Assembly (NCBI RefSeq): GCF_945957525.1
Contig: NZ_CAMFLA010000024.1
Location: 1-55,894 of the forward strand
From: an uncultured Aquitalea sp.
Lineage (GTDB): Bacteria > Pseudomonadota > Gammaproteobacteria > Burkholderiales > Chromobacteriaceae
Direction of reading: 5' to 3'
Length of the DNA stretch: 55,894 nt
How positions within the stretch are numbered: position 1 is the first letter of the stretch; every line of letters starts with the position of its first letter. The translations under genes were made by a program, and so were the position numbers. This document shows positions 32,508-42,100 of the stretch, one piece after another. The notes beneath the pieces are model-generated. The model worked only from the letters and a program-made list of their open reading frames with translations. It was not told the origin of the DNA and did not search any database.

Positions 32508-33163
32508 CAGTGGGCTACGTAGAAGTTGCTTTCGTAACGCGAGGCGCCGCAATTGCCTTCGGCGCACTCCACTCCCACCGCAGCGTTTTCCTGCGCGGCT
32601 TTCATAACACTACCATTTTTTTCCAGCGCATTCTTGAACTGCTTGTAGAAGTCCTGATCCAGCACGATCTCCGCCACCGCCTCGCTGGTGCCGTCCGGCC
32701 GCATGGAAGTGGAGATCACACTTACGCCGCGCAGGTAGGCATCCACATAGGTGCGGAAGCTATCACTGGTGGACACCATATTGGCCACCGAGCTGTTGCC
32801 CACCAGCTTCATGCCTTGCACTTGCTCGGCGATGGAGCGGAAAGCGTCCAGCCGCGCCGCGCGCATGGCCAGCAACTTGCGCTGGGACGGCGTCAGGGCC
32901 GAGCTGTAAGGGGCCGCGCCGCTGCCGGTAACGCGAATCGTGACGGGCGCGTAAGGATTGACCTCCTTCACCACCACCCTGGGCGCTTCGGGCTCGATGC
33001 CCGGACCGGCGTAACCCACACCGGTCATCGCGCCGCCGGGGGCCGGCTCCCTGGCAACGACGGGGCGAACGCCGGCAACCGGTTCAGGCTGACTGGCGGA
33101 GGCGCAGGCCGTCAGGCCCAGCAGGATGGAAAGAGCGAGAACATGGCGAGTGCAGGTGTTCAT
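32507..33163 (-). CDS. flgP: LPP20-family outer-membrane lipoprotein, FlgP-like
   Basis: The 218-aa protein has a lipoprotein signal peptide with lipobox LTAC at about residues 17-20, a proline-rich segment, and an LPP20/FlgP domain (LLAMRAARLDAFRSIAEQVQGMKLV, then VDAYLRGVSVIST, about 110-185). FlgP proteins form outer-membrane flagellar structures and are linked to motility in Vibrio and Campylobacter. Coupling to flgT and a sigma-28 promoter just upstream support a flagellar role. The third Vibrio partner, flgO, is not next to it. Confidence 0.82.
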   Translation of the reverse strand: MNTCTRHVLALSILLGLTACASASQPEPVAGVRPVVAREPAPGGAMTGVGYAGPGIEPEAPRVVVKEVNPYAPVTIRVTGSGAAPYSSALTPSQRKLLAMRAARLDAFRSIAEQVQGMKLVGNSSVANMVSTSDSFRTYVDAYLRGVSVISTSMRPDGTSEAVAEIVLDQDFYKQFKNALEKNGSVMKAAQENAAVGVECAEGNCGASRYESNFYVAH

Positions 33164-33228
33164 GGCGATGACCGTTTCTACTTGTTTTGGAGGCGCGTCG
33201 CGACGGATCCCTCCACCACGACACTCCG

Positions 33229-33255
33229 TTATCGGCCATACCCGTGGAAACTTGA
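33229..33255 (-). promoter_or_regulatory. Sigma-28 (FliA) promoter of flgP-flgT
   Basis: The minus strand reads TCAAGTTT-N11-GCCGATAA (33255-33248 and 33236-33229). This is one base from the enterobacterial FliA consensus TAAAGTTT-N11-GCCGATAA. Transcription would begin near 33222, about 60 nt before the flgP ATG. The box starts 3 bp after the stop of the GlxA-type gene. Confidence 0.85.
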
Positions 33256-33258
33256 GGC

Positions 33259-34194
33259 TTATTTCACGCTATCGCACAGCGCCGGCGCGGCGGCGGCGCG
33301 ATTGAACTGGCGCGCGGAGGAAAATCCCGCCGCCAGCGCGGCCTTCTCCTTGGAGAAGCCTGCATGGCGCCATTGCATGGCCAACGCCAGCCTCAGCGCG
33401 GTCTGGTAGTCATGCACCGACACCCCGGCCTGCTCGCGAAATAGCCGCGACAAGTGCCGGGCGCTGACATGCACCGCTTCGGCCAACCTTTGCACCGGCC
33501 ATGACTCGTCCGGCGCGGCGGCAATCAGATCCTGCGCCCGGTGCACTGCGGGATGCAGGTGATTACGGTGCGCCAGCCACGGCGACAGCTGCGGATCGCC
33601 CGGCGAGCGACGAAAGTACACCACCATGTGCCGCGCGGCGTCGCGGGCAATGGCAGGCCCCGCCAGCTGGCTGACCATCTGCAACGCCATGTCTATGCCT
33701 GCGGTGATGCCGGCGCTGCTCCACACCGGGCCGTCCTGCACATACACGCGATTGTCCTGCACCCGGGCCGAAGGCGCGCTTTCGGCCAACCTTGCCAGCA
33801 GGGTGTGATGGGTGGTGCATTGCCTGTGCGCCAGCCAGCCGGCCTCGGCTGCCAGCAAAGCGGCCGAACATACCGTGGCGAGAATGTGGCGGGCGGGATC
33901 GAACACGCGGCGCAGCCAGGCAATCACTGTCCGCGCCTCCGGCTGGGCATAGGCATCGGCCGATCCGGCCGCGCCGGGGATCAGTATCACGGCGCCGTCG
34001 GGCAGCGTATCGGGCAAGGGTGCCAGCCCGCCCAGCGGGAGCCCAAGCGAGCTGGGCGTGGCTTCGTGCGGCGCGCAGTAATGCAAATGCAGCGCCGCGC
34101 CAAACTGATTGGCGATGCGAAAGGCCTCCGCCGGCCCGGCGAAGTCCAGCAACATGAAGCCGGGCGTCAACACAAAATACAGTTCACGCGCCAT
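33259..34194 (-). CDS. GlxA-type AraC regulator with DJ-1/PfpI-like N-terminal domain
   Basis: The 311-aa protein starts at ATG 34194 (MARELYFVLTPGFMLLDFAG). Residues about 1-190 form a DJ-1/PfpI-like sensor (VCSAALLAAEAGWL around the usual nucleophile elbow). The C-terminal part holds the AraC double helix-turn-helix (LAEAVHVSARHLSRLFREQAG and AALAAGFSSARQFNR). The second unit ends abruptly as RAAAAPALCDSVK where related proteins continue with an FG-x-SP-x2-YR helix, so the tail appears shortened. Its start overlaps the end of the DMT transporter gene by 11 nt. It may regulate that operon. Confidence 0.85.
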   Translation of the reverse strand: MARELYFVLTPGFMLLDFAGPAEAFRIANQFGAALHLHYCAPHEATPSSLGLPLGGLAPLPDTLPDGAVILIPGAAGSADAYAQPEARTVIAWLRRVFDPARHILATVCSAALLAAEAGWLAHRQCTTHHTLLARLAESAPSARVQDNRVYVQDGPVWSSAGITAGIDMALQMVSQLAGPAIARDAARHMVVYFRRSPGDPQLSPWLAHRNHLHPAVHRAQDLIAAAPDESWPVQRLAEAVHVSARHLSRLFREQAGVSVHDYQTALRLALAMQWRHAGFSKEKAALAAGFSSARQFNRAAAAPALCDSVK

Positions 34195-35092
34195 GCCGCA
34201 CCGGTCGTGTACGCAAGCGCTGCAGCCATTGCCCGCCAAACAGGTTGACGATCAGCCCGCCCAGCAGCAATACGCTGCCGGCGGCTTGCAGCACGCTGAG
34301 CCGCTCGCCCAGCAATAGGGAGGATGTCAGCACCCCCACCACCGGCACCAGCAAGGAAAACGGCGCCACCTTGTTGGCGGGATGCCGGCTCAGCAGCCGG
34401 CTCCACATGCCGTAACCCAGCAAGGTGGCCATGAAGGCGAGGTAGGCCACCGCCAGAAAGGACGACAAGGAAAAGCCGCTCAGCGCAGCTGTGACGCGCT
34501 CGCCGCCCTCGATCAGCAACGACAGCGCAAAGAACGGCAGCGGCAGCACGAGGCTGGACCACACCACCAGATTGAGCGGCTGAATGCGATAACCGGCCTT
34601 GCCGATCAACCGGATAATGATGTTGGAACCGGCCCAGCAGACCGCCGCCGCCAGCGTCAGGCCAAAGCCGATGGCAGTCATATTGCCGCCCTTGGCCATG
34701 CCGATCAGCGCCAGCCCGGCCGCCGCGCACAGCAAACCGCCCACCTGCGCCGCCTGCCAGCGCTCCTTCAGCACCAGCCCGGCCAGAATCAGCGTGAAGA
34801 AGGCTTGCGATTGCAACACCACCGACGCCAGCCCCGCCGGCATGCCCAACTTGATGGCGCTGAACAAGAAGGAAAACTGGCCCAGCCCCACGGTCAGACC
34901 ATAAGCCGCTACCCAAGGCCAGGGGATGGCTGGTCGGCGAATAAACAACAAGGCCGGAAACGACGCCAGCGCGAAGCGCAAGGCGCCCAGCAACAGGGGC
35001 GGCACATCCGCCACGCCCCACTTGATGACGACAAAGTTGATACCCCACACCACGACAATGGCGAGAGCTTGCAAAACATCCTGAAGGGGCAT
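34184..35092 (-). CDS. EamA/DMT-superfamily exporter
   Basis: This inner-membrane protein of about 302 aa has ten predicted helices in two EamA repeats (about 5-135 and 148-285), starting MPLQDVLQALAIVVVWGINFVVIKWG at ATG 35092 with GAAGGA 9 nt upstream. The GINFVVIKWGV and LLSRHPANKVAPFSLLVPVVG motifs match the EamA (O-acetylserine/cysteine or amino-acid exporter) group. It lies between the DUF1272 gene and the GlxA-type regulator on the same strand. Confidence 0.9.
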   Translation of the reverse strand: MPLQDVLQALAIVVVWGINFVVIKWGVADVPPLLLGALRFALASFPALLFIRRPAIPWPWVAAYGLTVGLGQFSFLFSAIKLGMPAGLASVVLQSQAFFTLILAGLVLKERWQAAQVGGLLCAAAGLALIGMAKGGNMTAIGFGLTLAAAVCWAGSNIIIRLIGKAGYRIQPLNLVVWSSLVLPLPFFALSLLIEGGERVTAALSGFSLSSFLAVAYLAFMATLLGYGMWSRLLSRHPANKVAPFSLLVPVVGVLTSSLLLGERLSVLQAAGSVLLLGGLIVNLFGGQWLQRLRTRPVRHGA

Positions 35093-35220
35093 GCCATTCA
35101 TTCCTTCTGTGCTGAAAGGCTGTTCAATATCTCGCGCGCAAGACCGGGACAAGGCGAAACAAGCGGCAGCGCGGCGCGCCAGCAAGCAGGGGCCCGCCGC
35201 CCCTGTCGCCCTGTCGACGT

Positions 35221-35493
35221 TCAGGCCGCGTCGCCTGAGGGATCTGCCGCCGGGCGCGGGCAGGGTTGCTCGCGCAACACCCTGTTGGCGCTGGCCGGGT
35301 GGCGCGCCAGCGCCGCAGGCGGCCGCCTCGGCCTTCTCACCAGCTCCCCTCCGCAATTGGGACAAACGCCGCCAAGGCGCTGTTCGGCGCATGGACGGCA
35401 AAACGTGCACTCAAACGTGCAGATCATGGCCTCGAGGCTATCAGGTGGGAGATCGACGTCGCAGCACTCGCAGTTGGGTCGCAATGTCAGCAT
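35221..35493 (-). CDS. DUF1272 zinc-ribbon-like protein
   Basis: The 90-aa protein starts at ATG 35493 (MLTLRPNCECCDVDLPPDS). Cysteines are in NCECCD, TFECTFCRPC and GVCPNCGGELVRRP, the DUF1272 signature, and could bind one or two zinc ions. A basic, proline-rich tail follows. Function is unknown. The start is 1 nt after the stop of the isochorismatase-like gene, so coupling is very likely. Confidence 0.85.
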   Translation of the reverse strand: MLTLRPNCECCDVDLPPDSLEAMICTFECTFCRPCAEQRLGGVCPNCGGELVRRPRRPPAALARHPASANRVLREQPCPRPAADPSGDAA

Positions 35494-35494
35494 G

Positions 35495-36052
35495 TCAGCG
35501 CTCCTTCGGCAAACCATCCAGAGCTTCCGCCACCGAAGCGATGCGGGCAAAGCGGCCGGCCAGCACCAGTTCGGTTTTCTCGCGAATCTCCGCCGGCGAG
35601 TAGCGCTTGCCGCTGAACGGGTGGGTCATAGCAAAGGTGAGCGTGGCCTCGCTGACAAAATCCACCTGATAGCCCAGATCGGAGGCCACGCGAGTGGTGG
35701 TTTCACAGCATTGCTCGGTACGAATGCCACACACCAGCAGTTTGCCGATGCCGCGCTCGGTCAGCCACTCATGCAGACCACTGCCGATCATGGCATTGTG
35801 CACATGTTTGATGAAAATGGCATCCGGCGCGTCCGGCAGCCAGGCTTGCGCCCGCACCAGCCCGGAGGCTTGGTCAAACGGATACTCGCCGTCCTCGTGC
35901 AAGACTTGCACCACCGGCACGCCGCGCTCGCGTGCGCCAGCTATCAGCGCCGACACCGCCTGCCGGAACGCGGGCAGCCCGCTTTCTTCCCAATAATCCC
36001 TGTGCAGGAAAGAGTCTTGCACATCGATCACCAACAATGCCGCCTTGCTCAT
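35495..36052 (-). CDS. Isochorismatase-like cysteine hydrolase
   Basis: The 185-aa protein starts at ATG 36052 with AGGAG 7 nt upstream (MSKAALLVIDVQDSFL). The family triad is visible: Asp in VIDVQ (about residue 10), Lys in IFIKHVHNAM and Cys in GIRTEQCCETT (about 118-125). Relatives hydrolyse amide or vinyl-ether bonds (nicotinamidase, N-carbamoylsarcosine amidase, isochorismatase). The precise substrate is unknown. It heads a minus-strand group with DUF1272, EamA and GlxA-type genes. Its last codons contain a copy of the dispersed word (35503-35515). Confidence 0.88.
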   Translation of the reverse strand: MSKAALLVIDVQDSFLHRDYWEESGLPAFRQAVSALIAGARERGVPVVQVLHEDGEYPFDQASGLVRAQAWLPDAPDAIFIKHVHNAMIGSGLHEWLTERGIGKLLVCGIRTEQCCETTTRVASDLGYQVDFVSEATLTFAMTHPFSGKRYSPAEIREKTELVLAGRFARIASVAEALDGLPKER

Positions 36053-36257
36053 TTTCAGTCTCCTTGCGATCGACATCGTCGACCGTTTGCCTTGAGTGGA
36101 CGGACACAGTCTAGATCACCCGGCAAGGCTGTTTCAGGCCATGCGCGGACAATACCCTGCCAAAAACGGACATCTCTTGAAAAGCGGTTTACCAAACTCC
36201 TGACGCTGCGTTGCGCCTCAGTCGTGATACCGATTTTTGTTAACCGCTTTAAGCGGC

Positions 36258-36872
36258 TTACACCAGCCCGGCATGCCGCAACTCATCCAGCAGCAGCCAC
36301 ATGGCGGTACCGCCCATCAATACGGCCATGCTGAGATTGAACACCATCAGGCCGCGCGCACCGGACAAACAGTGGCGCAGTTTTTCGCCCACCCAAGCCC
36401 ACAGGCTGATGCACGGCAGGTTGACGATGGCGAACACCACGGCCAACGTCAGCGCACCGCCGATGCGCAAGGCCGGGTCCGCAGGCATGAACAGGATTGC
36501 GGCATTGATCACCATCACCCAGGCCTTTGGGTTGACCCACTGGAACAGCGCCGCGCCAAGAAAGCTCATCGGCTGCGCCTCCTCCCTCGCCTCCGGCTTG
36601 CCGGAACCGGCAATGCGCCAGGACAGCCACAGCAAATAAACGCAGCCGGCCAGCGCCAGCGGCAAGCGAGCGGATTGAAGCCAGCCCAGCACCCAGGACA
36701 GCAGGCTGGCGGTAATGAATACCTGCGCCGCGCAGCCCAGGCTGATCCCCAGCATGTGCGGCAGCGTGCGACGGAAACCGAAATTGACGCCAGACGCCGC
36801 CAGCATCAGATTATTGGGGCCGGGCGTGATGGACATCACGCCCACATAGGACATCAGAGCGACTTCAAGCAT
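36258..36872 (-). CDS. LysE/RhtB-family amino-acid exporter
   Basis: The 204-aa inner-membrane protein has about six helices. The N-terminal MSYVGVMSITPGPNNLMLAASG is the LysE/RhtB signature, and FQWVNPKAWVMVINA lies near residues 110-125. I choose ATG 36872 (AAGG 9 nt upstream) over GTG 36881. It is divergent from a MocR regulator across a 358-bp gap full of repeated operators, so MocR probably controls it. Confidence 0.9.
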   Translation of the reverse strand: MLEVALMSYVGVMSITPGPNNLMLAASGVNFGFRRTLPHMLGISLGCAAQVFITASLLSWVLGWLQSARLPLALAGCVYLLWLSWRIAGSGKPEAREEAQPMSFLGAALFQWVNPKAWVMVINAAILFMPADPALRIGGALTLAVVFAIVNLPCISLWAWVGEKLRHCLSGARGLMVFNLSMAVLMGGTAMWLLLDELRHAGLV

Positions 36873-37230
36873 GACGGGCACCTTGGCGAAATGATCAGGA
36901 AATGGCTTGCCCCCAATGTCCCCTGCGCTGAAAAACCTCTGGCGCGAAAGCGTTGGCCGGCAGCCTGGCCGTCAGACTTTCCTGTTGTCGGACACCCTCG
37001 CCGTGACGGCGGAGGTCTTGAACAAGCAACGGGGTTTGCCTGACTGCCCTTACATTCTGAAAGCCGCGCCCGTTTGGTGACAGCCGCAAAGACCCGCCAT
37101 TGTCATGGTGACAGTCGTGTATTTGCCGGCACTGTCACCATTCTCTATGATGATTACTGTCACTGCCGCACTGCCGCATTCTCAGGCACTGTAACCATTA
37201 CTTGCATGCAGCGCTTACCCGGACCCCACC
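36873..37230. other. Regulatory gap between lysE-type and mocR-type genes
   Basis: This 358-bp gene-free region has its half nearest the MocR gene occupied by the operator array at 37076-37196. The half nearest the LysE-type gene shows no clear structure. Confidence 0.6.
37076..37196. promoter_or_regulatory. MocR operator array and mocR-type promoter
   Basis: GGTGACAG(T) occurs at 37076-37083 and 37107-37115. Its reverse complement ACTGTCACC occurs at 37131-37139, with near copies ACTGTCAC at 37156-37163 and ACTGTAACC at 37188-37196. The second and third form a perfect 9-bp inverted repeat with a 15-bp spacer. TTGCCG (37123-37128), a 17-nt spacer and TATGAT (37146-37151) make a promoter for the MocR gene with one operator inside the spacer. 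Confidence 0.75.
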
Positions 37231-38673
37231 ATGACCGATTCGGCCAACGCCACCCTTTACCAGCAATTGGCGGATGATCTGTCCCTCGCCATTTCGCGCG
37301 GCACGCTGCCGCCCGGTGCGCGCCTTCCCTCGGTCAGACGCACCTCGCAAAGCCGCAACCTCAGCCTCAATACCGTTGTGGCGGCATACAGAGTGCTGGA
37401 GGACCGGGGGCTGGTGGAAGCCAGACCGCAATCCGGCTACTACGTGCGCGCCAGACTGCCCTCGCCAGCCCGTGCACCTACCACCCGCAGCGGCCCGGCC
37501 AAGCCCACCGAAAACAAGGTGCTGGACCTGATCGGCACCGTATTGGCAGCTCAGCAAACTCCGGGCTTTATCGATCTGGCGCTGGCCTGCCCGCGCGGCG
37601 GCGACTTCTACCCCGGCAATAAACTGGCCCGCCTGATGGGGCAGATCCTGCGCCGGCAGCCCGGCATGATCAGCACTTACGCCCTGCCGCCCGGTTCCGA
37701 ACGCCTGCGGGTGCAGATTGCCCGGCGCGGGCTGGAGCTGGGCATGGCGCTGGAGCCGGACAACATCATCCTCACCAATGGCTGCATGGAGGCCTTGCAA
37801 CTGGCGCTGCGCGCCGTGACGCGGCCTGGAGACGCGGTGGGGCTGGAGTCGCCCACCTATTTCAATCTGCTGCCCTTGTTCGCCAGCCTGGGCCTGAAGG
37901 CGGTGGAAATTCCCACCGACCCGCAAACCGGACTGGCCATGGATGCGGTGGAGCTGCTGCTGTCCGAGCAGCGCATCACGGCGCTGGTGGCTATGCCCAA
38001 TGTGCACAACCCGCTTGGGTGCAGCATGCCGCTGGAAGCCAAGAAACGGCTGGCCCGACTGGTGAACCAGTACAAGGTGCCCTTGATCGAGGACGCGCTG
38101 TACGCCGAACTGCAGTTCAGCGACACGCTGTCGCCTGCGGTGAAGGCCTTTGACGACGACGGCTGGGTCATCGTCTGCTCCAGCTACAACAAGACGCTAG
38201 CGCCCGACTTCCGCGTCGGCTGGATGGAAGGCGGGCGCTTTGGCGACGCCCTGCGCAAGCTGAAATTCGCCTCCTCCGTAGCCCAGCCGCAAGTATTGTC
38301 GGAAACGCTGGGGGCGTTTCTGGAGTCCGGCGGCTACGATCACCATCTGCGCGCCCTCAAGCGCCGCTACGCCGCTCATGTGGAAAAGGTGCGCGGCCTG
38401 ATCGCCCGCCACTTTCCGGCCGGCACCCGCGCCACCGATCCGGCCGGCGGTTTTCTCATCTGGCTGGAACTGCCCGAGCAGGTAGACAGCGTGGCACTGT
38501 TTCACGCGGCCATCGCAGAAAACATCAGCATCATGCCCGGCCCGCTGTACTCGCCCGGGGGCCGCTATCGCAACGCCATGCGCCTGTCATGCTGCTACCC
38601 GATGGATGAACGTTATGTGGCGGCACTGACCCGCATCGGCATGCTCGCTCACCAGCAACTGGCTTCCGCCTGA
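37231..38673 (+). CDS. MocR/PdxR-family (GntR-aminotransferase) transcriptional regulator
   Basis: The 480-aa fusion has a GntR winged helix (about 8-75: LYQQLADDLSLAISRGTLPPGARLPSVR and LSLNTVVAAYRVLEDRGLVEARPQSGYYV). A linker leads to a class I aminotransferase-like domain (about 110-475) with the PLP lysine in CSSYNKTLAPDFRVGW. Such proteins use PLP, often with an amino compound, as effector rather than as a catalyst. It is divergent from the LysE-type exporter. Confidence 0.93.
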   Translation: MTDSANATLYQQLADDLSLAISRGTLPPGARLPSVRRTSQSRNLSLNTVVAAYRVLEDRGLVEARPQSGYYVRARLPSPARAPTTRSGPAKPTENKVLDLIGTVLAAQQTPGFIDLALACPRGGDFYPGNKLARLMGQILRRQPGMISTYALPPGSERLRVQIARRGLELGMALEPDNIILTNGCMEALQLALRAVTRPGDAVGLESPTYFNLLPLFASLGLKAVEIPTDPQTGLAMDAVELLLSEQRITALVAMPNVHNPLGCSMPLEAKKRLARLVNQYKVPLIEDALYAELQFSDTLSPAVKAFDDDGWVIVCSSYNKTLAPDFRVGWMEGGRFGDALRKLKFASSVAQPQVLSETLGAFLESGGYDHHLRALKRRYAAHVEKVRGLIARHFPAGTRATDPAGGFLIWLELPEQVDSVALFHAAIAENISIMPGPLYSPGGRYRNAMRLSCCYPMDERYVAALTRIGMLAHQQLASA

Positions 38674-39107
38674 ATTCGCACTGGTATTTTTGGCCGGGCA
38701 GCTGGCGAACCATCTGGCAACCCGACCACCGCAGACGATGCCAACTGCGCGGCAAAGCACTGCCTAGCAATGGCGGCTTTGCTTGCCCTCTTCCCCGCAT
38801 CCCCGGCAAGCATGGCCAACTCACCCGCGATGGAAACGTTGCCGCCGCGACGCGAATACCCAGAAACGTCTTAGAACCGGCTGCGGTTTTTCTTCCATTT
38901 TCATCGGTGAAGGCCTATCAATAAAAGCACGGACATGCCAGATGCATCGCCCGTCGCCAAGCCCGGCTCCGTTAGAATGAGCCCTTGCGCGCACCATAAG
39001 GACAAAAGCCGACATCGACCGCCCCTGCCGCGCACGACGCCAGGCGGCGCCCGGCGAGGAGGCGTAGCCCGTGACGCACAATCGTTCAATGATCAGGATT
39101 GCGCCAC
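38674..39107. other. Gene-free region upstream of the c-di-GMP enzyme
   Basis: I see no credible gene, RNA gene or terminator here. The open frames have no family resemblance. A TTAGAAT box near 38973 could be a -10 element, but no matching -35 was found. Confidence 0.5.
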
Positions 39108-42100
39108 ATGCCGATGCATGAATGGAATCTGCCACGAGAGTCGGAACTGGCGCGGCTGGACAAACTGCACCTACCCATCGCCGGGCTGCTGCGCCAGTGG
39201 GATGACGGCGGCGATCGCGATGCGGCACTGTGCGCGCGCCTGCGCGAGGCCTTCGGCCAACTGTTCCACCAAGAGGACGCGCTGATTCATCGTTGCGGGC
39301 TGGAAAGCGCAGCGGCAGACGGCCACCTTGCCGAACACCAACAACTGCTGGAAAAGATCGACACGGCGCTGAGCGAGCCCGGAGACGCCGCCCATGACGC
39401 GCTGCGCGGCGCGCTTCGGCACTGGCGGCGACGCCACCGCGACAGCCATGATCTCTTGTTGCGCTATGCCGCATCTTCGCTGGAACACGAACAGCAGCGC
39501 CAACGCGAAGCACATCAGCGCGAATGGCGCTGCGCGCACGCCATCAACCGCCTGCTCGCCGCCCCCGGCGAACTCTCAACCGCCCTGCAGCAAATAGCAG
39601 AGCTGCTGCCCGCCGGCCTCGGCTGGCCACCCGCCTGCGGCATCCACCTGCTGTTTCGCCAATGGCATGTCTGCAGCGAAGCCTACGATGCAGACCGCAC
39701 CCGCCTGCACATAGCCCTGCTGGTGGACGGACAAGTGGCCGGCGACCTCGAGCTGAGCCTGGCCGGCGATGAGACGGATTCCACCTTTCTGGCTACCGAA
39801 AGCGAACGCCTGTACCGCTTGGCGCAGTGCCTGGAGCAGGCGCTGGAACAGCGCGAACGCAGGCAACAGGCAGACCGGCAAAACGCGGAATTCCGCATCG
39901 CCATGGAAAACGCCGCCGACGCCACCATCGTCACCGACACTCGCGGCCGTCTGAGCTACGCCAACAACGCTGCCTGCAATCTGCTGGGCTATACGCGCGA
40001 GCACATGCTGCGCCTCAACCTCACCGACCTGAGCCCGCCGGAAGAAATGCCGCGCCATTTGCGCGAGTTTCAGGCGCTGCAGCACAACGGCTTTTTACGC
40101 GGAGAGTTCAGGTTGCGCCGGCAAGATGGACGCAGCCTGATCATGGAACTGAACGGCGTCCCCCTGCCCGAGCAGCGCTACCTTATCAGCGGCCGCGACA
40201 TCACTGCCAGCACCCTGGCGGAGAACGCGCTGCGCGAATCAGAAGACCGCTTTCGCACCATTGTCGAAGCCACTGGCGACGGCATTCTGGTGTCAGAGAA
40301 ATCCAGCGGCCGCTTTATTTTCGCCAATCAGGCCATGTGCCAGATGCTGGGCTACACCAGCGGCCAGCTGACTGGCCTCAGCATGCCGCACATCCACCCC
40401 GACAGCGAGTTGCCAGACATCCGTAAAACCATGCGCCAGATGAATGAGGGCCGGCTGGCCATCGCCTCGGAGATTCCGGTAAAGCGCCGCGACGGCAGCC
40501 TGTTCTACGCCGACGTCAAAAGCTCTCCCATCCGTTTTGGCCAGACACCCTGCCTGATGGCGGTTTTCCGTGACGTCAGCGAACGGCGCGAAGCCGAACT
40601 GCTGCTGAAGCGCCACCTGGACATCCAATCCCTGTTGGGCACGCTGTCCACCCAACTGGCCAACGACCCGATCGAAACCCTGTGGGACCGTCTGCCGGAC
40701 ATGCTGGGCCGAGTGGGCAGCATGCTGCATGCCGACCGGGGCTGCCTGATACGGCTTGACCGGCTCAAGCGCAGCAGCCTGTTGACGCACTTGTGGCAGA
40801 AAACGGGCGAAGACGGCCTGCCCTTGCCCAATGCCCTGAATATTCCCACCAGCGGCATGGATTGGCTGTGCGGCGAACTGGAGCGCCAGGGCTTCCTGAC
40901 AGTAGACGCCGACACCAGCCTGCCGGCGGAAGGCGGCACCCTCAAAGCGCTGATGCGCGTCAACGGCAGCCGCTCGCTGCTGATCGCACCCCTGCGTCAG
41001 CAGCAGGAGATCAGCCAACTGATCATCATGGATTGCCAGAGCGACCGACACTGGCTATGGATTGAAAGCCGCATGCTGCAGTCGGTGGCGGAAATGCTGG
41101 CTGGCTCGATCGAACAGTACTACCGCACGCTGGAGCTGACCGAAAGCCGTCGCCGTTTGCTGGAAGCCCAGCGCATTGCGCGCGTGGGCAGCTGGGAATG
41201 GGACATCCTGCACGACAGCATGCACTGGTCTGAAGAGGTGTACAGCATTGCCGGGCTGCATGCGGAGCAAATCGACAGCAGCTACGACAATTTCCTCGGA
41301 CTGATCCACCCGCAGGACAGCAAACTGGTGCGCCAGGCCATCAACCGCTCGCTGGAGAGACTGACGCCGCTAGAACTGGAGCATCGCATCATCCGTCCGG
41401 ACGGCAGCGAACGGGTGGTGTGCCAGCAGGCCATCGTGCGCGTGTCGGACAACGGGCGCGCCTTGCGCATGACCGGCACCTTGCAGGACATCACCGAAGC
41501 CAAGCAGAAGGAACTGCTGCTGCGCCAATCAGCCACGGTCTACGAAAATACGCTGGAAGGCGTGATGATCACCGACCGCGATCTCAGCATTCTCGACGTC
41601 AACCCGGCTTTCAGCCAGATTACCGGTTACAGCCGGCAGGAAATCATTGGCAAAAATCCGCGAGTGCTGCAGTCCGGCAAGCACGACCACCATTTCTACC
41701 AGCAAATTCACGAATCCATCCGCGTCACCGGCCACTGGCAGGGCGAAATCTGGAACCGGCGCAAAAACGGCGACATCTACCCGGAATGGCTGACCATCAG
41801 CGCGGTATACGACGATCAGCGCGTCGTCACCAATTATGTTGGCGTGTTTTCCGACATCAGCCAGATCAAGAAATCCGAGTCCGATCTGGAAAAGCTGGCG
41901 CACTTTGACTCGCTCACCGGCCTGCCCAATCGCCTGTTGTTCCTGTCCCGTCTCGATCACGCGATCGAAAACGCCAAGCGCAGCGGCGCAGGCGTCGCCA
42001 TCCTGTTTATCGATCTGGACAACTTCAAACAGGTCAACGACACCCTGGGCCACAGCACCGGCGACCGGCTACTGCTGGAAGTGGCCACCCGCCTGAAGAC

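Noticed and set aside
36240-36259. Palindrome CCGCTTTAAGCGG as a terminator of the LysE-type gene
   Set aside because: On the minus strand it is not followed by a T-run, and part overlaps the stop region. Too weak to call.
38674-39107. Possible small RNA or small gene before the GGDEF-EAL gene
   Set aside because: No terminator hairpin, promoter pair or conserved frame could be seen.
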